From positions 62,001 to 126,000 of the forward strand of contig NZ_FUXJ01000005.1 in NCBI RefSeq assembly GCF_900167045.1: DNA of 64,000 nucleotides. The letters run 5' to 3'. How positions within the stretch are numbered: the stretch's first letter is position 1; each line of letters opens with the position of its first letter. A program made the translations under genes and the position numbers. Positions 7,803-18,373 of this stretch are shown here, in pieces. The notes under the pieces were generated by a model. The model saw only the letters and a program-made list of their open reading frames with translations. It searched no databases and had not been told where the DNA came from. The stretch is from Legionella maceachernii. GTDB taxonomy: Bacteria > Pseudomonadota > Gammaproteobacteria > Legionellales > Legionellaceae.

Positions 7803-7893
7803 ACTCTATTTCATGACTACAAAATCGTATAGTTTACGGCCATTTTTTTTCTTTGCCTATAATTAGTTAAGTTAAGTCACCAAGAAAAGGAAT

Positions 7894-8412
7894 ATGATGA
7901 TGCCAATTTCTTATCGATTAAGTGGTTTATTTCTCATGCTCGGCGTTGCGTTTAACGGTTTTTCTTTGACTCCAGGTTCGCCTGAAGGCGTACAGTTTGT
8001 TAATGGTGAACCCGTTTCGCTTAATCAAATCGCCAATAAAACATTATTACCTTCCCCTTTTCCCATTTACGTTATTCAAAATTCGGGTGTGATTAATCAT
8101 CCTTACCCTGGTGCGACCAAACTCATGTTACCGACTGACAATAGTTATACTAAGTCACCTGGGTGTTACATCGCGTGTTATTCGCATCAACCTGGAATTT
8201 ATGCAGTCTCGCCAACCATTAACGTCATGGGGCAAATTCGTGTCAGTGGCTCTTATCAGGTACGTGTTTGTCAGCCGACAGGCTATGAAAATAAAGACAT
8301 CAGCGCAGCAGATCAATTTAAGCGCTTATGCTCACAAAGAATAGCTTCTTGTAAAAACATCGAGTGTTGGGCTGGAGGGGATACGGGTGGGTGGTTTGGT
8401 ATTCAGCAGTAG
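7894..8412 (+). CDS. Small secreted six-cysteine protein, unknown function
   Basis: The 172-residue product has an N-terminal hydrophobic segment (LSGLFLMLGVAFNGFSL) typical of a signal peptide. Six cysteines lie in the mature part (GCYIAC, RVC, RLC, ASC, IEC), suggesting disulfides in the periplasm or outside the cell. The tail is GWFGIQQ. The start is one of three consecutive ATG codons after AAGGA. I do not recognise the family. Confidence 0.7.
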   Translation: MMMPISYRLSGLFLMLGVAFNGFSLTPGSPEGVQFVNGEPVSLNQIANKTLLPSPFPIYVIQNSGVINHPYPGATKLMLPTDNSYTKSPGCYIACYSHQPGIYAVSPTINVMGQIRVSGSYQVRVCQPTGYENKDISAADQFKRLCSQRIASCKNIECWAGGDTGGWFGIQQ

Positions 8413-8418
8413 AAAGAA

Positions 8419-9129
8419 TCAGGCGAGTGCCTTGGTCAGTGTCTTTTTATAGACAGTGCTGATTCGTTCACCTGTCCACACGTAGGTGTAGTGAGAGCTC
8501 TGAATGCAGTGACGGATACTTTTTGGTTTGAAGAGGGCAAAATTTTTATCTTCTGGCCCGACAGCGCGAACAGAGTGATAAACTAATCCTTCTTCACCTC
8601 GTTGTTTTATCTCTGCACCTAAACGTTGACTGGCTGAATAGTCGGTTAAAGCATAAAGTGGATGCTCGGATTTATTTAGACTTAACAAACTATACAAACT
8701 GGCACTGAATTCAGCGATGAGTGCTCTCATATCAATTTCTTGCGCGGGTTCCTGTGTGTAGCTTAAGAACCGCTCGCGGTGATAAACTGTTTCCGCAATT
8801 GCAGTGTCTAACGATTCTGAGGCGTAGTAAACGCCGTAATCGCCGTTCGAAAATCGACTGCCATTGGGATTGACATGGGTGAAAGCGGCCATCACGTAGC
8901 CTGCACCAGGAACGGCATAAAGTCCTTCTCCTTCTGGCACTAAGGATATATCACCAAGTTCGTCTTGAATTCTAGGGTTGGTCAATGCTTGTATTGTATA
9001 CAATGCAGCAAAATCCTCTTCACTCGCGACATCCTCGAAGAGATGAATAGGAGGAAATTTAGAAGGAATCAAGCGATAACATCGCTGATGGGTGAAAACA
9101 AGCTTATGCAATCCAATGTAAAAGCCCAT
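8419..9129 (-). CDS. RES domain toxin (NAD+-targeting type)
   Basis: A 236-residue RES-domain protein. Recognisable elements are CYRLIPSKFPP (about 17-27, with the conserved Arg), GSRFSNGDYGVYYAS (about 89-103), ETVYHRERFL (about 112-121) and a conserved Ser/Tyr-rich segment (DYSASQRLG). RES toxins such as MbcT and ParT degrade NAD+ or ADP-ribosylate a target. Its ATG overlaps the antitoxin stop by one base (TAATG), which couples translation. The paired gene upstream carries the matching Xre/MbcA/ParS antitoxin domain, which supports a type II toxin-antitoxin module. Confidence 0.88.
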   Translation of the reverse strand: MGFYIGLHKLVFTHQRCYRLIPSKFPPIHLFEDVASEEDFAALYTIQALTNPRIQDELGDISLVPEGEGLYAVPGAGYVMAAFTHVNPNGSRFSNGDYGVYYASESLDTAIAETVYHRERFLSYTQEPAQEIDMRALIAEFSASLYSLLSLNKSEHPLYALTDYSASQRLGAEIKQRGEEGLVYHSVRAVGPEDKNFALFKPKSIRHCIQSSHYTYVWTGERISTVYKKTLTKALA

Positions 9130-9527
9130 TATGATTTACCACCTCGCTCTGCATTAAGACGGCTAGCAACAGCCCAAAGATCCACGACGCGTCCTTGTAA
9201 CATGATATCCATTGCGGATTTACCATTAAAAAAAGGAGCACGATTAGGCTTTCTAACCCAACCATAGACTGAATCGGGATTTGAAAAAAGAATTCTCAAT
9301 GCGGCATGAATATTTAATAGGTACGATAGGCGTTCGGTTAAATCATGGCTGATAGACGCTTTCTCAGGCATGCTTTTGTATTTGAAAAGGGTCGAACGTT
9401 TTAGTCCAAGTAAAATTTGCATTTCTTCAGTGGTGCAATGCCATTTACGCAAAATATTCAGTACAGCCTTAAAGGCAGTATGGACTTGATGACCACTGAT
9501 TTCTGTTATTTTTTTAGGCCGAATCAT
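9129..9527 (-). CDS. Xre/MbcA/ParS-type antitoxin of the RES toxin
   Basis: A 132-residue protein with an N-terminal helix-turn-helix (TTEEMQILLGLKRSTLFKYK, about 32-51) and a C-terminal toxin-binding region (LRILFSNPDSVYGWVRKPN, GKSAMDIMLQG, VDLWAVASRLNAERGG) of the DUF2384/MbcA-ParS type. It is the first gene of the module and lies downstream of a palindromic site, so it probably represses its own promoter. AGGAG and GAAGGA precede the ATG. Confidence 0.88.
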   Translation of the reverse strand: MIRPKKITEISGHQVHTAFKAVLNILRKWHCTTEEMQILLGLKRSTLFKYKSMPEKASISHDLTERLSYLLNIHAALRILFSNPDSVYGWVRKPNRAPFFNGKSAMDIMLQGRVVDLWAVASRLNAERGGKS

Positions 9528-9557
9528 TGTTCCTTCTCCTACTTTGAGGATAGTTTA

Positions 9558-9596
9558 AATATAGACTATAAAACATAAAAAGTCTATATATAGACT
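9558..9596 (-). promoter_or_regulatory. RES-Xre promoter with palindromic operator
   Basis: The 16-bp AGTCTATATATAGACT (9581-9596) is a perfect palindrome. A further half-site TATAGACTAT lies at 9560-9569. Read on the minus strand, TAGACT (-35, part of the palindrome) and TATATT (-10, 9558-9563, touching the extra half-site) are 17 bases apart. Repressor binding would cover both elements, as expected for autoregulation by the antitoxin. Confidence 0.7.
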
Positions 9597-9646
9597 ATGG
9601 CTTGAAAGGAATAGCACGTCTATTTTTGATTAGGAAGTGAGCCAAT

Positions 9647-11062
9647 TTATTTTTCCAACAAAAATTTAATCTCATCGATCATGGCGGTGATCCTTGCTTG
9701 TAGATACGCATCGTTTTTAGCTAGCGTTTTAGCGAGTTTTAATTGGCGAATCGCATCGCGTTGGCGTCCCTGAAGCAATTGACATTGGGCCTCGGTAAAA
9801 TAGGCATAGCTTTTGCGATTAGCAGCCGCTTGTGCGTGGGCTAATTCTTCGCACAGCGATAAATCCTTTTTAAATTGTCTTGATCCTTTAAGCAAAACAC
9901 TTGCTGCTCGTTCTGCTTGCCCCGCGGCGAGAAGGCCTCGCCCATAAGCCATTAGGGCTGCATAGTTTTCGGGATAATTACTTTGTAAAACGCTTAATCG
10001 CGCTATCGCTGGAGCAAACTGCTTAGCCCCTGTTTCGGCTTGAGCCATCGCAATTTGATAAAACAGATTATCATGATCTTGAGCAAGCAATGCATTCAAA
10101 TGTGTTTCAGCCTGCTGAAATTGATTTATATTAAGCAGCGTTAATGCATACCCGTATTCACAGGCTGGATGATTTTTTTTGGGGCATTGATCACGATAAT
10201 AATCGAGTAACTGCTTACTATCATTAGTCACCGAAACACGAATTATTTCCTTAAATAAGCGATAATTCAAATTATCAGGGTATTGTTTTTTAGCTAAACG
10301 GTAGCTGCGATTTTCTGCTTCGGCAATACGCTCATCATCAAGAGGGTGAGTTCGTAAAATAGCGGGTATATTGGCTGTATAGTAGTAACGCGAATTTTCC
10401 TGCATTTTTTTAAAAAAACTAACCATCGCTTTAGGGTCTAAATCAGATTTAATGAGCATATCAATACCAATCCGATCCGCTTCTTTCTCATTTGCGCGAG
10501 TAAAATTAATGTTATCTTGTGCAAACCCACTCATTGAAGCCATCAATGCGCCGGAACCTAAAGTTGGATTGATTGCGCCTAAAGCAATGGAAGCTAACAT
10601 AGAGGCTATCATCGGAATTCGCATTTGTTTTTGATGCTCAATCATGTTGTAAAGATGATGAAGTCGAACGTGAGCAATTTCATGCGCCATTACTGCGGCA
10701 AGCTCGCTTTCATTTTCAGTCGCAAGGATAAGCCGAGTATTAATCCCGATATAGCCGCCAGGGCCGGCAAATGCGTTAATTTCGTTTGATTTTACAATAA
10801 AGAAATATGGCGTTGGAATGTGCGCAAAATGGGCTAATCTTCGACCTAAGTGATTAATGTATTGAGTCGCGAGAGGATTACGCTCCACACTGTCTGATTG
10901 ATTAATAAGTTGCACAAATTCCTTCTCTAGCTCTTCAAGTTCGTGCGTTGAGTAAGGTGACAAAGGAAAGGCATTAAAAGGAAAAAGTTGCAAAACAGCG
11001 AGTAAGAATCCCAAACTTCTTTTAAGAAACCTTTGTCGTTTAAAACGGTGCAATAGGCTCAT
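9647..11062 (-). CDS. bepA: BepA-like periplasmic M48 metalloprotease with TPR tail
   Basis: A 471-residue protein with a signal peptide (about residues 1-33, ending NAFPLS) and an M48 peptidase domain holding HEIAH (H127, E128, H131). A third zinc ligand probably lies in NEKEADRIG (E194). The C-terminal half, about 270-465, reads as tetratricopeptide helices (for example AETHLNALLAQDHDNLFY, AALMAYGRGLLAAGQ). This matches BepA/YfgC, which degrades or rescues misassembled LptD and BAM substrates at the outer membrane. The length is close to the E. coli protein (about 487). Confidence 0.88.
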   Translation of the reverse strand: MSLLHRFKRQRFLKRSLGFLLAVLQLFPFNAFPLSPYSTHELEELEKEFVQLINQSDSVERNPLATQYINHLGRRLAHFAHIPTPYFFIVKSNEINAFAGPGGYIGINTRLILATENESELAAVMAHEIAHVRLHHLYNMIEHQKQMRIPMIASMLASIALGAINPTLGSGALMASMSGFAQDNINFTRANEKEADRIGIDMLIKSDLDPKAMVSFFKKMQENSRYYYTANIPAILRTHPLDDERIAEAENRSYRLAKKQYPDNLNYRLFKEIIRVSVTNDSKQLLDYYRDQCPKKNHPACEYGYALTLLNINQFQQAETHLNALLAQDHDNLFYQIAMAQAETGAKQFAPAIARLSVLQSNYPENYAALMAYGRGLLAAGQAERAASVLLKGSRQFKKDLSLCEELAHAQAAANRKSYAYFTEAQCQLLQGRQRDAIRQLKLAKTLAKNDAYLQARITAMIDEIKFLLEK

Positions 11063-11287
11063 ACGTTACTCAATTGATCGTGACGTTGGTGGAACTTAGG
11101 CAGTATATCATAATCAAGTAGGCATATATACCAGCCTAAGGAAAACCGAGTGAAGCTTGATTTCTTTGACTACTCCAGGTTATTAAGTAAAATCAGCGGT
11201 TTTTATTGAGCGTTTCGGCAAGACATAGGCTACTCATAAATTGAATAATTTGTTATCATATTAAAATTTTTCATCAGTGATTTAACT

Positions 11288-12346
11288 ATGCACAAATACT
11301 TTATGCTGGCTGCTCTTGATCAGGCCTGGCTCGGACGAGGTAGTTGTGCACCAAATCCAAGTGTTGGTGCTGTTGCAGTTCACAAAGGCGAAATCATTGC
11401 GCGTGCTTGGCACCGAGGTGCCGGAACAGCGCATGCAGAACAACGCGTACTGGAGCAAATCCCACGAGGCATGAGTGATGTTACTTTATATGTCACGTTA
11501 GAACCTTGTAATCATTGGGGGCGAACACCTCCCTGCGTGACCGCCATTATTGACCATGGCATCGCAGAAGTGATTTATGGTTACAGTGACCCCAATCCTC
11601 TGGTTGCTGCAAACAATACGCCTGAACTTTTGCAGGCAAAAGGAGTTAATGTACTCCATTATCCATTGACAGAGATTAATGCTTTTTATCAAAGCTATCG
11701 CTATTGGACATTAACAAAAATGCCATGGGTTACGGCGAAAATAGCCCAATCGTTAGATGGTAAGATTGCGGGAAGCAACGGACAACGGTGCTATTTATCA
11801 AACACTGAATGCGCTGAGTTTACCCATTTAAAACGCTTGCATACTGATGTCATTTTAACCACTGCTCGCACGGTTAATTTGGATAATCCTTTGTTGAATG
11901 TACGTATTAAAGAGAGCGAGCAGGGTAAAGTAGTCGCAATCATCGATAGGTGTTTATCCACCAATAAAGAGGCTAAGCTATTTAAAACAGCAAAACATTG
12001 CCACTTCTTTTATGATGAAAGGTATAAGGTAGAGAGTCCTTATCCCAATTGCTCTTATCATGCAGTTCCTAGTAAAAATGGCTTACTTGATCTTACTACA
12101 ATCGTTAAGCATCTAGGGCATCTTGGTTTTCATGATGTTTGGTTAGAGGCAGGCGGACAACTTTTTTCAGCAATGCATCGTGAAGCTTTAGTTCAGAGGA
12201 CCTATCTCTATGTCGTCCCTCAGCTTTTAGGCAATGACGCAGTACCGGCGTTTGATGGGCACGAAATTTTTAAGAGGGAATCTAAGGTAACGTGGGAAAT
12301 AAAGGCCGATAATGTGATAGCATGCTTTGATTGGCAGGAGAAGTGA
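11288..12346 (+). CDS. ribD: RibD: pyrimidine deaminase / 5-amino-6-ribosylamino-uracil reductase
   Basis: A 352-residue bifunctional enzyme of riboflavin synthesis. The N-terminal deaminase has APNPSVGAV, the zinc-site HAE (H49, E51) and PCNHWGRTPPC (C74, C83). The C-terminal reductase domain begins near MPWVTAKIAQSLDGKIAG (about 141-158) and ends with the usual LEAGGQLFSAMH region. It opens a ribD-ribE-ribBA operon: its TGA overlaps the next ATG (TGATG). No FMN riboswitch is apparent in the 225-base gap upstream. Confidence 0.95.
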   Translation: MHKYFMLAALDQAWLGRGSCAPNPSVGAVAVHKGEIIARAWHRGAGTAHAEQRVLEQIPRGMSDVTLYVTLEPCNHWGRTPPCVTAIIDHGIAEVIYGYSDPNPLVAANNTPELLQAKGVNVLHYPLTEINAFYQSYRYWTLTKMPWVTAKIAQSLDGKIAGSNGQRCYLSNTECAEFTHLKRLHTDVILTTARTVNLDNPLLNVRIKESEQGKVVAIIDRCLSTNKEAKLFKTAKHCHFFYDERYKVESPYPNCSYHAVPSKNGLLDLTTIVKHLGHLGFHDVWLEAGGQLFSAMHREALVQRTYLYVVPQLLGNDAVPAFDGHEIFKRESKVTWEIKADNVIACFDWQEK

Positions 12347-12963
12347 TGTTTACCGGAATAATAGAGCAACAAGGGGTGGTTTTAGCGAATACCTCTATAA
12401 AGAGGGCGAACCGATTGGAAATTAAGTCGCCTTTTGAAGATTTAAAAACAGGTGAAAGTATTGCCGTCAATGGCGTGTGCTTAACGTTGCTTCCAGAGCA
12501 GTGTGGGAACCTCGTTTTTGATGTATCCCCTGAAACGTTACATTTAACAACGCTAGGCCAGTTAAAGCAGGGTGATAAAGTCAATTTGGAGCGTGCAATG
12601 CAGGCTAATGCACGGTTTGGGGGGCATTATGTAAGTGGTCATATTGACACCACCGCTTGTTTTAAATCAATGATCACAGTAGGTGAATTCCTAGAAGTTA
12701 TTGTTGGTGATTTTGCTGCTTGTGCTAGCATGTACCTTTTGCCTAAAGGCAGCATTACTCTGGATGGTGTCAGTTTAACGATTAATGCCGTCACGGAAGG
12801 GGATATTAAGTTAATGTTAGTCCCGCACACTTTGGCGCAGACAACTTTAGGCCAATTTAAAGTTGGCCAACGTTTAAATGTGGAATTTGATTATTTGACC
12901 CGAATCGTTGCGCATCAGCTTAAGATAACGGGACAGTTGAAGAATGAGGTTGAATTTGCATGA
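12346..12963 (+). CDS. ribE: Riboflavin synthase alpha subunit
   Basis: The 205-residue protein begins MFTGIIEQ, the signature start of the family, and consists of two similar beta-barrel halves (VNGVCLTLLPEQ near residues 44-55, SGHIDTTA near 97-104, LDGVSLTINAVTEG in the second half). It dismutates two 6,7-dimethyl-8-ribityllumazine molecules to riboflavin. A longer frame begins at a TTG at 12331, but the ATG overlapping the ribD stop is the expected start. The last four bases overlap ribBA. The gene is called ribC in some naming schemes. No ribH is in the window. Confidence 0.95.
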   Translation: MFTGIIEQQGVVLANTSIKRANRLEIKSPFEDLKTGESIAVNGVCLTLLPEQCGNLVFDVSPETLHLTTLGQLKQGDKVNLERAMQANARFGGHYVSGHIDTTACFKSMITVGEFLEVIVGDFAACASMYLLPKGSITLDGVSLTINAVTEGDIKLMLVPHTLAQTTLGQFKVGQRLNVEFDYLTRIVAHQLKITGQLKNEVEFA

Positions 12964-14165
12964 CAGCTTTTGCAACAATTGAGCAAGCGATTGCAGCACT
13001 AAAGGCTGGTCGTATGATCATATTAGTGGACGATGAAGGGCGTGAGAATGAAGGGGATTTGGTTATTGCAGCTCAGCATGCTACCCCTGAAGCAATTAAT
13101 TTTATGTCTCGCTTTGGCAGAGGCTTAATCTGTTTACCGATGACGGGTGAATACATTGATAAATTAGCATTGCCGATGATGGCAAGCAACAATCGTTCAC
13201 CTTATGGTACTGCTTTTACCGTGTCTATAGAGGCCGCGAGTGGTGTATCCACAGGCATTTCGGCTAAAGACCGTGCCCACACGATCGCAGTGGCTATTTC
13301 CGAAGACAGCGGTCCTCAGGAAATCATTTCTCCTGGACATGTGTTCCCGCTACGAGCAAGGGAAAAGGGGGTGTTAGCGCGACCAGGGCAAACAGAAGGT
13401 AGCGTTGATTTAGCGCGTCTTGCAGGTCTTAAGCCAGCGGCAGTCATTTGTGAAATTATAAATGAAGATGGCACAATGAGTCGCCACAACGAACTAGTCG
13501 CCTTTTCACAATCTCATGATTTGCCGATGGTTTCAATCAAAGACCTCATCGAATATCGCATTCGGCATGAAAACTTAGTGGAAGAAGTCGCTACGACTCC
13601 GATTCCTTTACATGAGCATGGTGAGTTTTCAATGACCGTATTTCACAATGAACTTGATTCGGCTGAACATTTTGCTTTAAGCAAAGCTCCGATGGTTAAA
13701 AATCAAATTCCTCTAGTTCGTATTCATTCAGAATGCATCACCGGTGATGTTTTTGGTTCATGCAAATGCGATTGCGGTAAGCAATTGAAGCGGGCGTTGG
13801 CGCAAATTGGTAAAGAGGGAGGCATTCTTGTTTATCTACGTCAAGAAGGGCGTGGAATAGGACTGGCGAATAAATTGAAAGCCTACGCTTTACAAGAAAA
13901 AGGATATGACACAGTCGATGCTAATTTGCAGTTAGGCTTTCCTGCTGATAATCGAGATTATGCAGTTGCTTTCCAGATTTTAAAGTACTTAGGGGTGGAA
14001 TCGTTAAGGTTATTGACTAATAATCCAAAAAAAGTGGAGTCTTTAGAAAACTTTGGCTTAAAAGTCTGCGAACGGTTACCTTTGGCTGTCGAGCCTACAC
14101 CAGAGAATCGCGAATACTTAAGAACTAAGCAACAGAAACTTGGCCATTTGTTGGGTATTGAGTAA
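12960..14165 (+). CDS. ribBA: RibBA: DHBP synthase / GTP cyclohydrolase II
   Basis: A 401-residue fusion. The DHBP synthase half has DDEGRENEGDLVIAA (about 24-38), and RPGQTEGSVDLARLAG (about 142-157). The GTP cyclohydrolase II half has RIHSECITGD, zinc-binding GSCKCDCG, LRQEGRGIGL and LLTNNPKK. Both active-site sets look intact, so it should supply both branches of the riboflavin pathway. It overlaps ribE in an ATGA. Confidence 0.95.
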   Translation: MTAFATIEQAIAALKAGRMIILVDDEGRENEGDLVIAAQHATPEAINFMSRFGRGLICLPMTGEYIDKLALPMMASNNRSPYGTAFTVSIEAASGVSTGISAKDRAHTIAVAISEDSGPQEIISPGHVFPLRAREKGVLARPGQTEGSVDLARLAGLKPAAVICEIINEDGTMSRHNELVAFSQSHDLPMVSIKDLIEYRIRHENLVEEVATTPIPLHEHGEFSMTVFHNELDSAEHFALSKAPMVKNQIPLVRIHSECITGDVFGSCKCDCGKQLKRALAQIGKEGGILVYLRQEGRGIGLANKLKAYALQEKGYDTVDANLQLGFPADNRDYAVAFQILKYLGVESLRLLTNNPKKVESLENFGLKVCERLPLAVEPTPENREYLRTKQQKLGHLLGIE

Positions 14166-14222
14166 ATAATGTATTTCTTTAGAATTAAGTGTTATTTCTT
14201 CTCCAAGTTTGTTAAAATTAAA

Positions 14223-16744
<2,522 letters not shown>

Positions 16745-16750
16745 GCGTGG

Positions 16751-17300
16751 CGTCCTGAGCGAAGCGAAGGAGCCTCCTGGATGGGTTGTTGCCAAGAGTC
16801 GGGAGGTCCTTCGCTTTGCTCAGGATGACAGTTTGTCGTCCTGCCTGACAGTGGTATTGTCGTCCTGACAGTGGTTTGTCGTCCTGAGCGAAGCGAAGGA
16901 TCTCCTTTGGGGGTTAGTGCCAAGAGTTGGGAGGTCCTTCGCGTTGCTCAGGATGACAGCGGTATTGTCGTCCTGACAGTGGTTTGTCGTCCTGAGCGAA
17001 GCGAAGGATCTCCTTTGGGTCTAGTGCCAAGAGTCGGGAGGTCCCTCGCTTTTGCTCGGGATGACAGCGGTATTGTCTTCCTGACAGTGGTATTGTCGTC
17101 CTGAGCGATGCGAAGGATCTCCTTGGGGGGTTACTGCCAAGAGTTGGGAGGTCCTTCGCGTTGCTCAGGATGACAGTTGGTGTTGTCGTCCCGAACGTAG
17201 TGAGGGATCTGCTTGGTGGGGCTAGTGCCAAGAGTTGGGAGGTTCTTCGCGTTGCTCAGGATGACAGTGGTATTGCCGCTCCTCACTTTGCTCGGGATGA
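16751..17300. repeat. Cluster of five full and one partial REP-like hairpin repeats
   Basis: Copies of about 79 bp lie at 16751-16829, 16880-16957, 16988-17065, 17097-17174 and 17187-17265, plus a 3' fragment at about 17275-17300. Each begins CGTCCTGAGCGAAGCGAAGG and ends CCTTCGC..TGCTCAGGATGAC, so the two ends pair into a long hairpin. The centre is GCCAAGAGT[CT]GGGAG. Short spacers contain GTGGTATTGTCGTCCTGACA. All copies have the same orientation. Open frames reading PERSEGSP across them are artefacts. Confidence 0.9.
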
Positions 17301-17359
17301 CATTGTTTTACCATTGTGTTTGTAAATAACTGTAGGGGGGTACAAAGGGAAGGAGGATT

Positions 17360-17447
17360 TGGCGGAGAGGCAGGGATTCGAACCCTGGGAAGGTCGCCCT
17401 TCAACGGTTTTCAAGACCGCCGCTTTCAACCGCTCAGCCACCTCTCC
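17360..17447 (-). tRNA. tRNA-Ser (UGA)
   Basis: On the minus strand the acceptor arms GGAGAGG and CCTCTCC pair, with discriminator G and encoded CCA (17360-17362). The anticodon TGA is at 17411-17413 in loop CTTGAAA. The T arm is CAGGGTTCGAATCCCTG. A long variable arm (GAAGGGCGACCTTC) is diagnostic for a class II serine tRNA. Confidence 0.97.
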
Positions 17448-17458
17448 GACAGAGCTGA

Positions 17459-17487
17459 ATACTATCTCAAGGTTTGATTGTTTGCAA
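17459..17487 (-). promoter_or_regulatory. Promoter of tRNA-Ser
   Basis: On the minus strand TTGCAA (17482-17487) and TAGTAT (17459-17464) are 17 bases apart. Transcription would start a few bases before the tRNA 5' end. Confidence 0.7.
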
Positions 17488-17520
17488 ATAATTTTTATGC
17501 ATTTTTTAGGTTAGCTTTTA

Positions 17521-17549
17521 TTCGCAAAATTCCCATGGGTGGGTATAAT
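17521..17549 (+). promoter_or_regulatory. Promoter of bamD
   Basis: A perfect TATAAT at 17544-17549 is preceded, after 17 bases, by TTCGCA (4 of 6 to the -35 consensus). The predicted start lies about 35 bases before the bamD ATG. Confidence 0.6.
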
Positions 17550-17590
17550 GGGCGGCATTTGTAACAAATTGTTTTGTAATGGGTGTTTAA

Positions 17591-18364
17591 ATGAAACGAA
17601 TTCAAAAGCTGGTCCTAACGGGGCTTGTGCTGTCTCTTACTGCCTGCAGTTGGTGGAGCAAAAACGATGAGGATAACAGTCCTTACCAGGGAATGACTGC
17701 AAAACAGTTGTATACTGAAGCTGAGCAGGCCCTCGCAAAAGGGCAGTATGATAGTGCTGCTAAACGCTTCGAGGCATTAGAATCCATGTATCCTTTTAGT
17801 GATCACGCAGAGAAAGCGCAGATGGATTTAATTTATTCCTACTACCAAAAGGGTGATTATCCTTCTGCAGCAGCGACTGCCGAACGATTTATACACCTTT
17901 ATCCACGCGCTAAAAATGTTGATTATGCCTATTACATGAAAGGATTGGCGAATTTCCAGCAAACCCGGGGTACGTTGGCTAGTAGTCTTCCTATTGATGA
18001 ATCGTGGCGAGATCCTGGCTCTCAATCACAAGCTTACTCAGATTTTGCGACGCTTGTGCAAAAATTCCCTGACAGCCGTTACAAAGCCAATGCACTACAA
18101 CGTATGATTTATTTACGTAATATGTTTGCCCAGCGTGAACTGAATACCGCCAAATATTATTATGAGCGTAAAATGTATGTTGCTGCGGCAGAGCGCGCGA
18201 GTTATTTGATTGAAAATTATCCACAAGCACCAAGTACAAAGGAAGGTTTAGCGGTTCTTTATAGTGCTAATACTATTTTGGGTTTAAAGAAAGCCGCTGA
18301 GGATGCTTTAAAAGTTTATCAAGCAACCTATCACAGTAATCCACCTAGTGTTTCTGTTTCATAA
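17591..18364 (+). CDS. bamD: Outer membrane assembly lipoprotein BamD
   Basis: A 257-residue lipoprotein with lipobox LTAC (Cys19). The TPR-rich body is typical of BamD/ComL: LYTEAEQALAKGQYDSAAKRFEAL split over helices near 41-64, MYPFSDHAEKAQMDLIY, YPRAKNVDYAYYMKGLA and YPQAPSTKEGLAVL. BamD is the essential partner of BamA in beta-barrel insertion. The next gene follows after 9 bases and is probably cotranscribed. Confidence 0.93.
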   Translation: MKRIQKLVLTGLVLSLTACSWWSKNDEDNSPYQGMTAKQLYTEAEQALAKGQYDSAAKRFEALESMYPFSDHAEKAQMDLIYSYYQKGDYPSAAATAERFIHLYPRAKNVDYAYYMKGLANFQQTRGTLASSLPIDESWRDPGSQSQAYSDFATLVQKFPDSRYKANALQRMIYLRNMFAQRELNTAKYYYERKMYVAAAERASYLIENYPQAPSTKEGLAVLYSANTILGLKKAAEDALKVYQATYHSNPPSVSVS

Positions 18365-18373
18365 GAGTTTAGG

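Noticed and set aside
11063-11287. FMN riboswitch before ribD
   Set aside because: The conserved RFN-element sequences are not visible in this gap.
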